Source of the DNA: Temperatibacter marinus
GTDB lineage: Bacteria > Pseudomonadota > Alphaproteobacteria > Sphingomonadales > Kordiimonadaceae
NCBI RefSeq assembly: GCF_031598375.1
Contig: NZ_CP123872.1
Span: 1,488,001 to 1,552,000, forward strand
Reading direction: 5' to 3'
DNA: 64,000 bases
The notes beneath the pieces are model-generated. The model was not told the DNA's origin. It was given only the letters and a program-made list of their open reading frames with translations, and ran no database searches. Each line of letters begins with the position of its first letter. The stretch's first letter is position 1. Positions 1 to 8,917 of the stretch are shown here, piece after piece. A program made the translations under genes and the position numbers.

Positions 1-1
1 G

Positions 2-574
2 TGTATCAAGGGAGATGAGCAAGGGATGCTCTATCTTATCGCTCACGAATCTTACCATGGCATACAGAATGAATTTTTTGCAGACCGTCCGAAGAAAGAT
101 GGCCCCGCTAAATTACTGGATGCTATTGTTCGTGAGGGCAGTGCCACAGCTATCGCAGATTTTTCTACCTTACCTGCAGGCGGTTATTACACAGACCTCA
201 GTCAACGTATTTTGCAAAAAAATAGCCGCCGGGTGCAGTCGAATTTCGACTTGTTAGATTTGGCCATACTCTATTTAACCCGTAAAAATCAGGCGGGAGC
301 CTATGAGAAGGTCAATTCAATAGGCCTGTCGGGCAGCTTTGATAGTCCTTTTTATTCTGTTGGCGTAACAATATTTAAAGCGGTGGATCAAAAACTGCCC
401 CGCGCGAAGCTTCTATGTATACTTCATAGCGACCCAGCGGCTATTTTCAGTCTTTACGCATCTTTCCAGAAGCAAGATGACACATTACCACAATTGGGGC
501 CTGCGCTGCTTGGTTATCTGTCGACTAGACCGCTGAAAATGACAGCCTGTGAGACCATAGAAAGTGACCCTTAG
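2..574 (+). CDS. Partial protein with HExxH zinc-peptidase-like motif
   Basis: The frame is open to the left edge, so the N-terminus lies outside the window and about 190 codons are visible. Near the visible start it reads LIAHESYHGIQNEFF, which contains HESYH, an HExxH motif typical of zinc metallopeptidases. The following helix-rich part has no further motif I recognise. Some uncharacterised bacterial proteins use this motif in a putative zinc-peptidase domain, but I cannot name the family with confidence. No second metal ligand is obvious. Its stop codon overlaps the stop of the convergent serine hydrolase gene by a few bases. Function is inferred from one motif only. Confidence 0.6.
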   Translation, partial: CIKGDEQGMLYLIAHESYHGIQNEFFADRPKKDGPAKLLDAIVREGSATAIADFSTLPAGGYYTDLSQRILQKNSRRVQSNFDLLDLAILYLTRKNQAGAYEKVNSIGLSGSFDSPFYSVGVTIFKAVDQKLPRAKLLCILHSDPAAIFSLYASFQKQDDTLPQLGPALLGYLSTRPLKMTACETIESDP

Positions 575-1629
575 GAGTCATGTGCTCCTCGGTGGAAAAT
601 CTTTTTGAGCCGACTGAAAAGAATGTCACCTAGAAAAACTGTATCATCCCCGTTTGTGTTGATGAATTGTATCATGACCGTATCTGTTTCTTTGTCAAAG
701 CGGGCAATGCTATAATATCCGAGAACCCAGCCTGTATGTTCATATTCATAAAGGGATGCATAAAGAGCTGTCTCTTCAGCCGAAAAAAATGTCCCTTCAT
801 TAAGAGCGCGAAGAAATATGCCAACATCCTCAGCTGTCGCTACGAACCCTTGATCTAGGTGTTTGAAATCTTCTTCGTAGCCAACATAATAGCCGCTCAT
901 AAGATCGTTATCGTTAACCTCATTGACGGAAAAATAGGTATTCTTTAATCCCAAGGGCGTTAGTATTTCACTCGTGATAAAGGCGTGATGACTATGTCCC
1001 AGAACATTAGACATTATGCGCGTCATTAGTAAATAATTGGTATTTGAATAGCTATAATCGGTACCGGGTTTGAAATTTCCAGGAAGGTCTAGAAATAACT
1101 TTGTAACCTCTTGATCTTTGCTGGCCCAATTAAAGTCTGGGTGATCTGTATAGTTTGGCAGACCGCTTCGATGTTGAACCATCATACGAAGGGTAATCTC
1201 ATCTGCATAGTCAATCCGTGGTGCCATTTCTGGTAAATAGTCCGCAAGTGTTTTGTCTAAATTCAGTTTGCCAGAGGCAGCAAGTTTGGTAAGGGCAGAT
1301 GCATTATATAGTTTTCCTATGCTCGCAATTTTGAAAAGTGCGTCAGGCCTCGCTGGAATTTTTTCGGCCCTATTATGCAAGCCGGCAGCATATTTTTCCG
1401 CGGCTTTATCCCCTTGTTGAACATAGAAGATTATACCTGCAACATTTTCTTGGGCTGCATCATCCAGTTCCTCTTGAATTGTATCGGGAAGAGGAGAGAG
1501 ATATTGAAGAGCAAATTCCCACGGCGCAAAAATGTAAATGCTGCCTATTGTTACGAAGGCTGCCGCTACTCTAAGCCAAAAAACCAATATTTTATTCTTT
1601 TTCATGCTCTGTTTCATCCTCTGGATCAT
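571..1629 (-). CDS. Serine hydrolase, beta-lactamase/class C-like
   Basis: A 352-residue protein of the beta-lactamase-related family (class C / penicillin-binding fold, which also includes esterases and D-aminopeptidases). It starts with a short basic segment and one hydrophobic helix (about residues 13-35), so it is probably membrane-anchored with the domain in the periplasm. The catalytic SxxK is SIGK at residues 103-106, the second motif is Y194-S-N196, and HTG at about 298-300 fits the third KTG-like box. The family hydrolyses or transfers acyl groups through the SxxK serine; the actual substrate cannot be read from the sequence. It is convergent with the upstream partial gene and divergent from the CPBP protease gene, with no operon partner. 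Confidence 0.8.
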   Translation of the reverse strand: MIQRMKQSMKKNKILVFWLRVAAAFVTIGSIYIFAPWEFALQYLSPLPDTIQEELDDAAQENVAGIIFYVQQGDKAAEKYAAGLHNRAEKIPARPDALFKIASIGKLYNASALTKLAASGKLNLDKTLADYLPEMAPRIDYADEITLRMMVQHRSGLPNYTDHPDFNWASKDQEVTKLFLDLPGNFKPGTDYSYSNTNYLLMTRIMSNVLGHSHHAFITSEILTPLGLKNTYFSVNEVNDNDLMSGYYVGYEEDFKHLDQGFVATAEDVGIFLRALNEGTFFSAEETALYASLYEYEHTGWVLGYYSIARFDKETDTVMIQFINTNGDDTVFLGDILFSRLKKIFHRGAHDS

Positions 1630-1760
1630 CCTCTGTTGCCCGACACAGTAGACGATGTTGAGTTCGTCTGTAAAGTCAGTGGTTTAAGTCGCGATTTACT
1701 CACTGGCTTGACCAGCCGCCCTATACCCTGTTAGCTTGTTTTTCTGTAGGGGAGAGCAGT

Positions 1761-2567
1761 ATGACATCATCATCAATCAACATACCATTAACCATCATTA
1801 AAGCTTTTTCAATTTGGATCATATTCCAGATTGCATTTTATTGGGGCGGCGCAGTAGGGCCTCTCTTGCCACAGTCTATGAAAGCTATTGTTTTTGGGGG
1901 ATCCCTAAGTCTATTCGTCTATTTTTTGACAAAAGTTTATTTACGGACCGATACCCTTACCATGGGGGATCTTGGGATGACATTGTCGCCAGGCTCATGG
2001 ATGCGGTTTTCACTGAGTTTAGTCGTAGGTATGGCTTTCTTTGGGGCATTTTTTGTGGCTTATCTACTTTTTACACCGGTAAAAATAGTGCCCATATTAG
2101 AACCAAATTACCTCAATACGATATTCGTTTCCTTACTTTCTTTTGTGATGTTAGGTGTCATGGAAGAACTCGTCTTTAGAGGGTATTTCATGAAGAAACT
2201 TGAAACAGCGATTGGCATTCGAGGGGCGATATATTTGACTTCTATTGCTTTTGGCCTCTATCACGGGATTACTATTGATAGTATTACGGGACCAGCTATT
2301 TGGGGGTTACTCTATGCGGTATTAGCCTATTGGTCAAAAGGGCTGGCTATACCTATTGGTTTCCATATAGGAGCTAATTATATTCAGGCCCTATTTAGTC
2401 AGAAAGAGAAATGGGTTTCTGGCCTTTGGAACTTTGATGTGACTCAGCAATCTACTCTTTTTACAATCGAGCAAGTTACTCTTATGAATCAGCTAGCCCT
2501 TTTAACTTTGGCTATTTTCCTTGTGGAATATTACTTACGGAAGGTCCGGCCAAAACAAGAACAGTAA
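1761..2567 (+). CDS. CPBP family intramembrane metalloprotease
   Basis: A 268-residue polytopic membrane protein with about seven or eight hydrophobic segments. The CPBP (CAAX protease/bacteriocin-processing, Abi) signature is present: E135-E136 followed by R140 in MEELVFRGYF, H168 in the LYHG motif, and H202 in the FHIGAN motif. These are the glutamate and histidine residues that bind the catalytic metal in this family. Known members cleave prenylated or membrane-embedded peptides, and many bacterial ones have unknown substrates. A good ribosome binding site (ggggag) precedes the ATG. It ends five bases before the convergent TPR gene, leaving no room for a separate terminator. Confidence 0.82.
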   Translation: MTSSSINIPLTIIKAFSIWIIFQIAFYWGGAVGPLLPQSMKAIVFGGSLSLFVYFLTKVYLRTDTLTMGDLGMTLSPGSWMRFSLSLVVGMAFFGAFFVAYLLFTPVKIVPILEPNYLNTIFVSLLSFVMLGVMEELVFRGYFMKKLETAIGIRGAIYLTSIAFGLYHGITIDSITGPAIWGLLYAVLAYWSKGLAIPIGFHIGANYIQALFSQKEKWVSGLWNFDVTQQSTLFTIEQVTLMNQLALLTLAIFLVEYYLRKVRPKQEQ

Positions 2568-2571
2568 GGGA

Positions 2572-3807
2572 CTACTCGTCGATAGACTCAATTCTGACAG
2601 AGGGTTTGCCAATCAATACAGCTTTTAGAGTGTTGTGGATGCACACGGGTAAAAAATAGACCTTTGGCAATCTACGAGGACGCAGTTCAGCGCGCGCCCT
2701 GGGAGGGATTGTATCCCGAAAAATTGTTTTTTGAATTCTGGTGCTCACCTGGGGTGCGATTACGCTGCCATCAGCTTCAACATCGAAGACTCTTGCGCTG
2801 GCATATTTTGCACTATCATCAACACTGCCGCTCTCACAAAATTGGCGGAGGCTCTCCATGTTTTCACGCTGTACAGAGATTTGCATCATCACTTTGTTGC
2901 CAATCTGTAAGTAGTCTCTATTGAGCTCTGGATTCTCTGCTAACCTATTCATCGCCTTTCTGAGTTGTGAATCTTGTTCTGTGTATTTTTTATGGGCAAC
3001 ATTCTTACTATACCGTCCAGATACGCCTGCTTGCACATTTTGATAATCAGCTGTTTCTAATAGCTGGATTTTTGTCAGTGCAATCAGAATTTTTTCTCTT
3101 AAAAAAGGATCTTTCAGGGATGTGCCCGCGATAGCATTTAAGGCCCTCTCAAGATATTTCTCAGCCTTATACCAATCGTTTTTATAGTTGTATTCATTCC
3201 GGTAATTTCTCATGTCGCCAGCATCCGTGAGCCCCCCATCCGTAGTGAATAGTCCTGATGATATGGAAGCTGTGGTCGCATAATTACCTGTTAAATTGTC
3301 GTAAATCATCATGTCAATGGCAACATATAAATTCGCCTTTGCGAAGAGCTCTGTCTTGTCTTTATTGTTTTGCTTCAAAACTTTGATCGCTAAATCATAA
3401 TATTTCTTTGAGGGCTTCATATCTCGCTCAGCCAGTGAATAGGCTCGCGCTAATTGGAAGTAAGGCTCAAACAGCTGTAGGTGGTGTTTACCATTTTTTT
3501 TGAGTATTTTTTTTACATTAGAGTGAAACAGAGCAATCGCTTCGGTATATTTTTTATCTTCAAAATATCTCTGCCCTAATTTGCGCCTAGTTTTGAGAGT
3601 GACGTCCGCATCCTGCCCCTGTGTTTTTTCAAGAAAAGAAACCAAAAGTTTCAAAGCAACATCATGATGCCCTGCTGACTTCGCTGCGTCATAGTGACGC
3701 AGGAAAATTCGTTTCTCCTCCTCCGGTATATCAGACTGCGCTTCACCGCTGTGAGACAGTGTCATCGTTGCGCAATAGAAACTTAAAAGCCAAAAAATTT
3801 TATTCAT
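2572..3807 (-). CDS. Exported TPR-containing protein
   Basis: A 411-residue protein with a cleavable-looking signal peptide (residues 1-23, ending SGEAQ). Residues about 30-160 and 210-260 contain tetratricopeptide-like helical pairs (for example the stretches around KLGQRYFEDKKYTEAIALF and YFQLARAYSLAERDM), which normally mediate protein-protein contacts. The last about 80 residues contain ARVFDVEADGSVIAP, which resembles the start of a TonB C-terminal domain, but the rest of that domain is not convincing. It probably acts in the periplasm. Function and partners are unknown. It stands alone on the minus strand with a long untranslated region upstream. Confidence 0.6.
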   Translation of the reverse strand: MNKIFWLLSFYCATMTLSHSGEAQSDIPEEEKRIFLRHYDAAKSAGHHDVALKLLVSFLEKTQGQDADVTLKTRRKLGQRYFEDKKYTEAIALFHSNVKKILKKNGKHHLQLFEPYFQLARAYSLAERDMKPSKKYYDLAIKVLKQNNKDKTELFAKANLYVAIDMMIYDNLTGNYATTASISSGLFTTDGGLTDAGDMRNYRNEYNYKNDWYKAEKYLERALNAIAGTSLKDPFLREKILIALTKIQLLETADYQNVQAGVSGRYSKNVAHKKYTEQDSQLRKAMNRLAENPELNRDYLQIGNKVMMQISVQRENMESLRQFCESGSVDDSAKYASARVFDVEADGSVIAPQVSTRIQKTIFRDTIPPRARAELRPRRLPKVYFLPVCIHNTLKAVLIGKPSVRIESIDE

Positions 3808-4158
3808 ATCACAGTCATCCTCATCCTTATCCGGAATATACAGAATTTTCCAGTGGGTTCAAAGGCCAAATGACCCCATGAAGGGGCAAGAGTGCTCCTT
3901 TAAATAGAGTCGTATTTTGAAAGCTCAGTATCAGCATATCTACTAGGGAAAGAATTGAAACTAAAGGAATGATAGTCTGTATTCAGGCGTTTACTATTGA
4001 TTTGAAATAGGTATCCTTTTAAGCATAAATACAGACAATGCCTTGGTTCACTCGGATTGATGATATAACGATGTCATCAGTATCGTGTTAGTGAAGGATT
4101 GCAGGAAGTTTACTCGCAACATTGCGTTGTGAAGATAAAAAGGGTGTGGAGGTGTTTG
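3808..4158. other. Intergenic region with divergent promoters expected
   Basis: About 350 bases without a convincing gene, between the divergently transcribed TPR protein and a membrane protein gene. It should hold both promoters. The only structure I see is a 9-bp perfect inverted repeat, GTCTGTATT at 3975-3983 and AATACAGAC at 4028-4036, 44 bases apart. No RNA gene or mobile element was recognised. Confidence 0.4.
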
Positions 4159-4713
4159 ATGGAGCAGTTTGAATTATTGATACCATTTGTTGGTATCATT
4201 TACGCACTTAGTGCAACTGATTTACTCGTCAGTGCACACCGTATCATAATAGAACGAAAGCATGTTAAAGTAGACATTGTCCCAATTCTATGGGCTGTTA
4301 TTGCTTTTCTTTTCATGATCAATGCATGGTGGCAATTCTTTGAGGTTAATGCCAATATTGAGTTAAAGAATGCTGGTCAGCTTTTTATACTGAGTCTGCT
4401 CCCTATGACGGTCTTTATGATTTCGGCCTTTTCGCTGCCCCATACCATTAAGAGCAATTTGTCGATGTGGGACTATTATGATTGTAATAAGTATCCCTTA
4501 TTTTTGTCCCATATTGCATATCTTGTGGTAATTCCTTTGATCATGTGGACTTTTACAGACATGATTAATCTTGAGGTCATTATTAGAAATCTTGCCTTTA
4601 TCGCTGTTTTTGTTTCTTTGATGTTGATTAAGAATTGGGCTTGGCATTTTGTGATTGCACTGGTCTTTATGGTTATCATTTTATATTCAACTTTCCAACA
4701 GACTCTGGGCTAG
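4159..4713 (+). CDS. Hypothetical polytopic membrane protein
   Basis: A 184-residue protein with about five or six hydrophobic segments and no cytoplasmic domain. I chose the ATG at 4159 because GGAGGTG sits a few bases upstream; an in-frame ATG 60 bases earlier would add a polar leader with no ribosome binding site. It starts MEQFELLIPFVGIIYALSAT and contains the tryptophan pair NAWWQFFEV in the second segment. I do not recognise the family. Its downstream neighbour is the Yip1/ABC exporter operon, about 300 bases away, so it is probably a separate transcript. Confidence 0.65.
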   Translation: MEQFELLIPFVGIIYALSATDLLVSAHRIIIERKHVKVDIVPILWAVIAFLFMINAWWQFFEVNANIELKNAGQLFILSLLPMTVFMISAFSLPHTIKSNLSMWDYYDCNKYPLFLSHIAYLVVIPLIMWTFTDMINLEVIIRNLAFIAVFVSLMLIKNWAWHFVIALVFMVIILYSTFQQTLG

Positions 4714-5008
4714 TAAATGCATTCTTATTATTCGCCTGAAAAATATTCTTTCAGAGCTGGGTAGACTTTATGTCACCTAAAGCCTGAACAAATATCTGTC
4801 TTCCTCCAGACCGCTTCATTCTGATTGAAAATAAGAGCCATTCAATTTCATAAAAAGCATGCTCGGCAGCAAAAATGATGAGAAGTATACTTGTCATATA
4901 ATAGCGTTCATTACTGCGAAATTACTGAACATAAATAATATTAACTATGTTTTCTCTGAGGAATATATTACTCTGCTGGCTAGGGGAAAATATATTAGGG
5001 AGGTCGCT

Positions 5009-5704
5009 GTGTCACAGAATGCATCACCTGTATCAACATTACTTGACATCATTACATCACCGCATCAGGCGGTAAAAAATATCCAAGGCAATAACAAATG
5101 GATGTGGCTACCGCTTATACTACTTCTTGGCGTGAACTCAGCCGTGCTCGCATATTATTATCAGATAATAGATATAGATTGGATGTTTGATCAAATATCA
5201 GCTTCCTCCCCAGAACCTCTGCCTGAACAGGCAAGAGGCTTTATGACAAGGGGGGCTATGACCACGACTAGTGTGTTAGGCGTGATGATTATGATCCCTC
5301 TGTTTATGGCCTTGTATGCATTTTATTTAAATATGTTCGATAAGTTTACGGCTAAAGGCGATCATGGATTTGGCTCATGGTTCTCTGTTTCTGTGTGGTC
5401 TTCTTTCCCAAGCATCATTATGCCCCTTGCCTCATTGATTGTTTTGCTAACCACATCTAGCGATCAAATTACAATGGATGAAATGAATTTCATGACCGCT
5501 AATGCATTGATTACACACTATCCAATTGGTGATCCTGCTGCCGGATTTATGTCTGCTCTAAGCCCTTTCTTGTTTTGGTCCCTTTGGCTGCTCGCATTAA
5601 ATGTATCGCACAAGACTAATCGTTCAATGAGCAAATCTCTAGTTATTGCGGCCATACCGTATGTCATTATTTATGGCATTTGGGGTGCGATGGTTTTGGG
5701 GTGA
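5009..5704 (+). CDS. Yip1 family membrane protein
   Basis: A 231-residue inner-membrane protein with a cytoplasmic N-terminal stretch (VSQNASPVSTLLDIITSPHQ) followed by five or so transmembrane segments, the layout of the Yip1 (PF04893) family. The frame is open further upstream to 4859, but the GTG at 5009 is preceded by AGGGAGG and begins at the conserved N-terminus, so it is the likely start. The stop is four bases before the start of the adaptor gene, showing an operon with the ABC exporter downstream. Yip1-like proteins often precede MacA/MacB-type exporters in marine proteobacteria; their role is not established. Confidence 0.75.
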   Translation: MSQNASPVSTLLDIITSPHQAVKNIQGNNKWMWLPLILLLGVNSAVLAYYYQIIDIDWMFDQISASSPEPLPEQARGFMTRGAMTTTSVLGVMIMIPLFMALYAFYLNMFDKFTAKGDHGFGSWFSVSVWSSFPSIIMPLASLIVLLTTSSDQITMDEMNFMTANALITHYPIGDPAAGFMSALSPFLFWSLWLLALNVSHKTNRSMSKSLVIAAIPYVIIYGIWGAMVLG

Positions 5705-5708
5705 TAAG

Positions 5709-6884
5709 ATGAAAAAATTTATTATAGTTATAGCTATTATCACTGTCGTGGTCATCATGGCAGTCTTTTCAAAAAAATCATCTTCTGAAGGTCAAGAGAT
5801 GATGATTGAAAAGGTAGAACGAGGGCGGGTGGCTGCCAGCGTTTTAGCTTCTGGCACATTAAATTTCCGCGAGATTATTAATCTGCGTACAGAGGTGACT
5901 GGAAAGATTAGTGAAATTCATGTTGAGGAAGGCGCTGTAGTAAAGAAAGGCAATACGCTTTTAGTGATCAGCGCGGAACAATTTGAAGCAGATCTAAAGC
6001 GACAAGAGGCAATGGTTAGCATGCGCAGGATTGCTATTGAACGTCAGGAAGTCTTTTCAGAGCAATTAAAACGTAGTCTGAGGCGTCAAAAAGATTTATT
6101 CGAAACGGGTCACATTGGTAGTGATGCTATGGAAAATTACGAGCGGGATTATAAACTTTCTCGCTTGGACTTGGATAGTCGTCGCAAAGACCTTGAACAA
6201 GCGGAAGCCTTGCTCGCGCAAGCTAATGATCGGCTTAATAAAACGGTTATTCGTGCGCCGATCGATGGGATCGTGACCACATCAAATGCAAAAATTGGTG
6301 AGACTGTTGTTGCGGGAACAACTAATATTATTGGCTCCGCTTTACTTGATGTCGCTGATCCATCAGCAGTTTTAGCCGAAGTGCAAGTTGCTGAGACAGA
6401 TATTTTGTCAGTCAAAATAGGTCAAAAAGCGCTGGTTACAACAGTGGCAGCCCCTGAAAACCCTATGGCTGGTGAAGTGATTAGTATCGGTACAACCGCG
6501 CGGCGTGATAGCAATCAGCAAAATTCATTCCTAGTGAAAATTCTAATAAAATCGGACAGCGGTGATTTTTCAAGGCTCGCCATTAGTTGCCGTGCAGAGA
6601 TATATACAGAGGTGGCTGAAAGCGCTGTATTTGCACCGGTTGAAGCCGTCTTAAATGCCAAAAAGGACGGCCAAACTACTCAGCATGTATTTGTTGCAGT
6701 AGAGGGCAAGGTCGTTAAACGCACAGTCGAGATTGGAATTCAGACGGATAGCAAGGTTGAGATTGTATCTGGGTTAAAAGAGAATGATGATTTGATTGTC
6801 GGTCCTTACAGGAAGCTACGCACCTTACGCGAAAATTCCCTAGTTAAGCCAAGGAATGTGAACAAAGAAGATGACAATGCCTAA
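5709..6884 (+). CDS. Periplasmic adaptor subunit of ABC exporter (MacA/HlyD type)
   Basis: A 391-residue membrane-fusion protein. One N-terminal transmembrane helix (residues 4-20) anchors it. It then shows the split biotinyl-lipoyl domain ([18 protein letters not shown] and the second half [12 protein letters not shown]), an alpha-helical hairpin between them, and beta-barrel and membrane-proximal domains. Such adaptors join an inner-membrane MacB-type transporter to a TolC-like outer-membrane channel. The ATG at 5709 lies just after the Yip1 stop; the frame is open earlier but would overlap that gene. The 3' end overlaps the ATPase gene by 14 bases. The exported substrate is unknown, and no TolC gene is nearby. 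Confidence 0.85.
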   Translation: MKKFIIVIAIITVVVIMAVFSKKSSSEGQEMMIEKVERGRVAASVLASGTLNFREIINLRTEVTGKISEIHVEEGAVVKKGNTLLVISAEQFEADLKRQEAMVSMRRIAIERQEVFSEQLKRSLRRQKDLFETGHIGSDAMENYERDYKLSRLDLDSRRKDLEQAEALLAQANDRLNKTVIRAPIDGIVTTSNAKIGETVVAGTTNIIGSALLDVADPSAVLAEVQVAETDILSVKIGQKALVTTVAAPENPMAGEVISIGTTARRDSNQQNSFLVKILIKSDSGDFSRLAISCRAEIYTEVAESAVFAPVEAVLNAKKDGQTTQHVFVAVEGKVVKRTVEIGIQTDSKVEIVSGLKENDDLIVGPYRKLRTLRENSLVKPRNVNKEDDNA

Positions 6885-7596
6885 TCATGCTTCTGTGATC
6901 ACCTTAAAGCAGATAGAGCGAACCTATGAAATGGGGGATGAAATTATTCGAGCTCTTGACGGTGTCGATGTATCTATCGGTGACAATGAATATATTGCGG
7001 TCATCGGCAAGTCAGGCTCAGGTAAGTCAACCATGATGAACATTCTTGGGTGTCTGGATAGCCCAACAAAAGGTGAGTATATTTTAAACGGCCACAGAGT
7101 GCATGAATTGTCAGATAATGACTTATCAGCGGTACGAAACCGCGATATTGGTTTTATCTTTCAGAACTTTAATCTGTTGCCAAGGTCGACAGCCCTTCAA
7201 AATGTTATGCAGCCTTTGATTTATAAGGAAGTCCCTCGAGCAGAGCGACGCAATCAGGCAATGGAGGCTCTAAACCGTGTCGGCCTCGGTGAACGGCATC
7301 ATCACTTGCCTAACCAATTGTCTGGGGGTCAGCGACAACGTGTGGCAATTGCGCGTGCACTTGTGACTAATCCATCTATCATACTAGCAGATGAACCGAC
7401 AGGGAACTTAGATAGCAATACGACCAGTGATATTATGGCATTGTTTGACATCTTAATCGAACAGGGTCAGACAATCATTATTGTAACTCATGAAGCTGAC
7501 ATTGCCGCCCATTGTAAGCGGGTAATCACCATATCTGATGGAAAGATAATGAGTGATGAAAGTAAAGTGCCTTCTATTCCAGAGGGGCAGTCTTGA
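6871..7596 (+). CDS. ABC exporter ATP-binding protein (MacB/LolD type)
   Basis: A 241-residue nucleotide-binding subunit. The Walker A motif is GKSGSGKST (residues 46-54), the signature is [15 protein letters not shown], and Walker B is [12 protein letters not shown], followed by the H-loop IVTHEAD. The sequence belongs to the LolD/MacB subfamily, which powers mechanotransmission-type exporters. The start overlaps the adaptor gene and the stop TGA overlaps the permease ATG, so translation of the three exporter genes is probably coupled. Confidence 0.9.
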   Translation: MTMPNHASVITLKQIERTYEMGDEIIRALDGVDVSIGDNEYIAVIGKSGSGKSTMMNILGCLDSPTKGEYILNGHRVHELSDNDLSAVRNRDIGFIFQNFNLLPRSTALQNVMQPLIYKEVPRAERRNQAMEALNRVGLGERHHHLPNQLSGGQRQRVAIARALVTNPSIILADEPTGNLDSNTTSDIMALFDILIEQGQTIIIVTHEADIAAHCKRVITISDGKIMSDESKVPSIPEGQS

Positions 7597-8819
7597 TGAT
7601 GCGTTCAGTTGAAAATTTAATTTTAGCCCTGTTAGCACTTAAGGCTAATTTACTTCGGAGTATTCTGACGACTCTAGGCATTATTGTAGGTGTTGCCAGT
7701 GTGATAATTGTTATCGCTATCATGCAGGGGTTTTCAGATAGCATTACAAAGCAATTTGAAAGTATGGGCAGTAACACATTAATTGTGGAGCCTCACTTGC
7801 CTTTTAGCGAAGTCATGAAAGGCCGACGCGCCCGTATGAAACTTTCAGATTATGAAGCCATCGAGCGCAATATAGAAGGTATCGACTCCATGATACCGAT
7901 GGTCTTTAATGGGGGCGGGGCTCTCTTTTACAACGGAAAACGTGCAAATATGCAATATTATATGGGCACGAACTCGGGCTATGAAGAGTTAAATAATTTC
8001 TTTCCCGTAAATGGCCGTTTTTTCGTTGATAGTGATAGCAGCCAAAACAGGCGGGTAATTATTTTAGGCGCTGATATCAGAAAAGAGCTTGATCTGCCGG
8101 TGGATCCAAGCGGTGAGTTTGTTCAGTTAAATAACCAATGGTTTAAAGTGATTGGGGAGATGGAAAAGCGAGACGCAACGCTTGGATTTTCGCAGGATAA
8201 TATGGTGATGATGCCCTTTGGTACAGCTATGCAAATGCTGGGATCACGCGCTGAGTTTTCACTACAAATGATGATTAAAACCTCTGAAACCGAGAGCATT
8301 GAACGTATTATTGACCAAATTACACTCATGCTACGTAAAAGGCATAATATTAAGGAAAATGAAGTCGATGATTTCCGAGTTCAAGCTTCTGGTCAAATGC
8401 AAGAGCAATTTGAATCTATTATGGCCACCAGTATTATGGTCGTCTCGGCCATCGTAGGGATTTCTCTAATTGTCGGAGGAATTGGCATTATGAATATTAT
8501 GTTGGTCAGTGTCTCTGAGCGCACAAGAGAAATAGGTGTATGCAAAGCACTAGGGGCAACACGCGGTGATATACTCACTCAGTTTTTAGCCGAGGCTATT
8601 ATTCTTTGTTTAATTGGTGGCGCGATTGGGATCGGTTTGGGATATAGTATCGCTTGGATTGCTGTTTCATTAATACCAACCCTCCCTGGGGTCTCTATTC
8701 CTTTATGGGCTATTCTTCTCAGTCTAGGATTTGCGAGTTCAGTGGGAATTATTTTTGGTATTGTACCAGCGTCTAAAGCAGCTAACCTTGATCCAATACA
8801 AGCACTCCATCATGAATAG
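7596..8819 (+). CDS. ABC exporter permease (MacB/FtsX type)
   Basis: A 407-residue permease with one N-terminal transmembrane helix (LLRSILTTLGIIVGVASVII), a large periplasmic MacB-PCD domain (about residues 45-245) and three C-terminal transmembrane helices of the FtsX fold. The conserved cytoplasmic coupling loop VSERTREIGVCKALGA is present. I set the start at the ATG overlapping the ATPase stop codon; a TTG three bases earlier in frame is less likely. With the two preceding genes it forms a tripartite exporter of unknown substrate. Confidence 0.88.
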   Translation: MMRSVENLILALLALKANLLRSILTTLGIIVGVASVIIVIAIMQGFSDSITKQFESMGSNTLIVEPHLPFSEVMKGRRARMKLSDYEAIERNIEGIDSMIPMVFNGGGALFYNGKRANMQYYMGTNSGYEELNNFFPVNGRFFVDSDSSQNRRVIILGADIRKELDLPVDPSGEFVQLNNQWFKVIGEMEKRDATLGFSQDNMVMMPFGTAMQMLGSRAEFSLQMMIKTSETESIERIIDQITLMLRKRHNIKENEVDDFRVQASGQMQEQFESIMATSIMVVSAIVGISLIVGGIGIMNIMLVSVSERTREIGVCKALGATRGDILTQFLAEAIILCLIGGAIGIGLGYSIAWIAVSLIPTLPGVSIPLWAILLSLGFASSVGIIFGIVPASKAANLDPIQALHHE

Positions 8820-8821
8820 AG

Positions 8822-8839
8822 TGGCGCACCCAAGAGGAT
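8822..8839. repeat. 18-bp copy of tRNA-Arg(CCG) 3' end (att-like)
   Basis: The sequence TGGCGCACCCAAGAGGAT is identical to 10584-10601, the last 18 bases (CCA end, discriminator, acceptor stem and part of the T arm) of the tRNA-Arg on the minus strand. Both copies have the same orientation. Duplication of a tRNA 3' end on its downstream side is the usual product of site-specific integration by a tyrosine recombinase. The copy lies two bases after the permease stop and is not part of any complete tRNA. Confidence 0.8.
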
Positions 8840-8917
8840 GAAAATGAGAACTGGATATTGTGCATAAAATCCCACTAGTCTAGAGCGTGAGAGACTTTTA
8901 AATCTACTGCATGAATT

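Noticed and set aside
4060-4080. TATAACGATGTCATC resembling the GlcNAc operator
   Set aside because: It matches only part of one half and lacks a good second half; the nearby gene has no link with sugar use.
5646-5708. Earlier in-frame start for the first MacA-type adaptor
   Set aside because: It would overlap the end of the Yip1 gene and adds a non-conserved leader before the membrane anchor; the ATG at 5709 gives a normal N-terminus.
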